Assembly: GCA_025924755.1 (NCBI GenBank)
Contig: JAICHT010000012.1
Coordinates: forward strand, 1-24,258
Direction: 5' to 3'
Origin: Chitinophagaceae bacterium
GTDB taxonomy: Bacteria; Bacteroidota; Bacteroidia; Chitinophagales; Chitinophagaceae
DNA: 24,258 nucleotides
This document shows, one piece after another, positions 23,381 to 24,258 of this stretch. Position 1 is the stretch's first letter. Every line of letters begins with the position of its first letter. Below the pieces are notes generated by a model. It did not search any database. It worked only from the letters and a program-made list of their open reading frames with translations, and was not told where the DNA came from. The position numbers were made by a program, and so were the translations under genes.

Positions 23381-24258
23381 CTACTTTTCAAACAATTTAT
23401 CTTTTGGAACTATTTTAACCTTAGTGCCGGTTTTTAATGTTTTGCTGATGGCATTGTAGGGCGCAGTAATTACCTGCTCGCCGGCTGATAAACCGTTGGT
23501 TACTTCAATATAGTTAATATCCTGTATTCCGGTTTTTACCACTCTTTTTTGTACCGTATTGTCAGCTTTCAATACAAATACCACTTCTTCCAGTTCGTCA
23601 GCGGCAGTAGTAGTGTTATTATCCTGTTCGTCCAAATTATCAGCCTTTTTGGTATTGTCTTTCTGATTGTCTACGGCTTCCTCGCTGCCTTTTATCCGGG
23701 CCGCAACGGCGGTAATCGGTACAGACAGCACGTTGTCTTTTTTATTGGTTTTAATATCGGCGCTGGCATTCATACCGGGCCTGAAAGGAAATCTTCTGAA
23801 ATTGGAAGAATCTACCAAATCTTTATACGACGAAGGATCCAGCCGGATGCGTACTTCATAGTTTGTTACATCATTGGTAGTTACCGTGGTAGTGCCTGTT
23901 TTATTGGTGCTACTGGCTATTTGCGTCACCACACCTAAAAATTTGCGTTTGTTATAAGCGTCTACTTCCACATCGGCCGAATCGCCTATGCTTACTTTTA
24001 CAATATCATTTTCGCCTACATCTACCCGCACTTCCATTTGGCTCATATTGGCCACCCGCATCATTTCAGTGCCGGCCATTTGAGCCGTTCCTACTACCCG
24101 CTCCCCCTTTTTTACATTCAGCATCGAAACCACGCCGCTCATAGGAGCTACAATGGTAGCGCGGCTTAAGTTTTTATTGGCAGCGCCTAATTGGGTGGAA
24201 GCGCTTTGCACGCCGGCCGCAAGGCTCCGGATGTTTTCAATAGCCGCATTGTATTGTG
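23381..24258 (-). CDS. Efflux periplasmic adaptor subunit (HlyD/MacA family), 3' part
   Basis: Membrane-fusion protein linking an inner-membrane RND or ABC exporter to an outer-membrane channel in the periplasm. The frame is open to the right edge, so the 5' end, signal peptide and coiled-coil hairpin are mostly outside; 291 residues are visible. The end of the hairpin (SASTQLGAANKNLSRATIVAP) leads into the lipoyl-like half MSGVVSMLNVKKGERVVGT, then the beta-barrel domain (MEVRVDVGENDIVKVSIGDSADVEV) and a membrane-proximal domain ending in AGEQVITAPYNAISKTLKTGTKV. The GTG at 24211 is internal. An acidic, Asn/Asp/Lys-rich insertion of about 36 residues (23692-23585) interrupts the C-terminal part. 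MacA-like proteins usually precede ABC permease genes; here gpsA follows instead. Confidence 0.88.
   Translation of the reverse strand, partial: QYNAAIENIRSLAAGVQSASTQLGAANKNLSRATIVAPMSGVVSMLNVKKGERVVGTAQMAGTEMMRVANMSQMEVRVDVGENDIVKVSIGDSADVEVDAYNKRKFLGVVTQIASSTNKTGTTTVTTNDVTNYEVRIRLDPSSYKDLVDSSNFRRFPFRPGMNASADIKTNKKDNVLSVPITAVAARIKGSEEAVDNQKDNTKKADNLDEQDNNTTTAADELEEVVFVLKADNTVQKRVVKTGIQDINYIEVTNGLSAGEQVITAPYNAISKTLKTGTKVKIVPKDKLFEK

Noticed and set aside
1..24258. CRISPR arrays, insertion sequences, integrases, toxin-antitoxin or defence genes
   Set aside because: No regularly spaced repeats, transposase-like frames or terminal inverted repeats were seen; almost every gene belongs to a chromosomal housekeeping or envelope family.

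Overview
The window looks like an ordinary chromosomal segment of a Bacteroidota bacterium, most likely from the Chitinophagaceae or a close relative. The grounds are the gldK-gldL-gldM-gldN block of the type IX secretion/gliding motor, the Bacteroidota-restricted families DUF4783 and DUF4271, low GC content, weak Shine-Dalgarno signals, and several upstream matches to the Bacteroidota sigma-70 consensus (TTG, about 19-23 nt, TAnnTTTG). I see no rRNA, tRNA, insertion sequence, phage gene or CRISPR array. No stretch longer than 300 nt lacks a gene.

Layout. Left part (1-2016, + strand): the 3' part of folE (GTP cyclohydrolase I), a small FAD/NAD(P) ferredoxin-reductase-like protein and endonuclease V. 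Next (2056-3943, - strand): DUF4783 protein, terminator, nadC, a bacterial SUI1/YciH protein, and a 64-residue membrane protein whose start overlaps the yciH stop. Then (4060-10190, + strand): gpmI with a strong terminator; an ECF sigma factor followed by a protein with an anti-sigma-like N-terminus, one membrane helix and a predicted outer-membrane barrel, closed by a terminator; a lipoprotein of unknown function; and uvrC.

Right part (- strand except hemW): gldKLMN (15258-10394), the core of the type IX secretion motor, with a YyaL-type thioredoxin-domain protein upstream. Further up are hemD and a DUF4271 membrane protein, which have their own promoter, and a TamA-like three-POTRA Omp85 protein. 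hemW is divergent from the Omp85 gene across only 47 bp. gpsA converges on hemW with 2 nt between the stop codons. The 3' part of an RND/ABC efflux adaptor gene runs off the right edge.

How the genes work together: GldK and GldN form the periplasmic ring and GldL and GldM the proton-driven motor of the type IX system. HemD makes uroporphyrinogen III and HemW is a heme chaperone-like radical-SAM protein; the TamA-like protein between them concerns the outer membrane. The rest is mainly housekeeping: glycolysis, NAD synthesis, folate/pterin and DNA repair (endonuclease V, UvrC).

I find no clear undescribed multi-gene system. The signals most worth checking are noncoding: a 14-nt direct repeat pair just upstream of the gldK promoter, a triplicated AT-rich motif upstream of the ECF sigma gene, and a perfect 15-bp hairpin between gldK and gldL. 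The most unusual protein is the anchor-linker-barrel protein encoded beside the ECF sigma factor.
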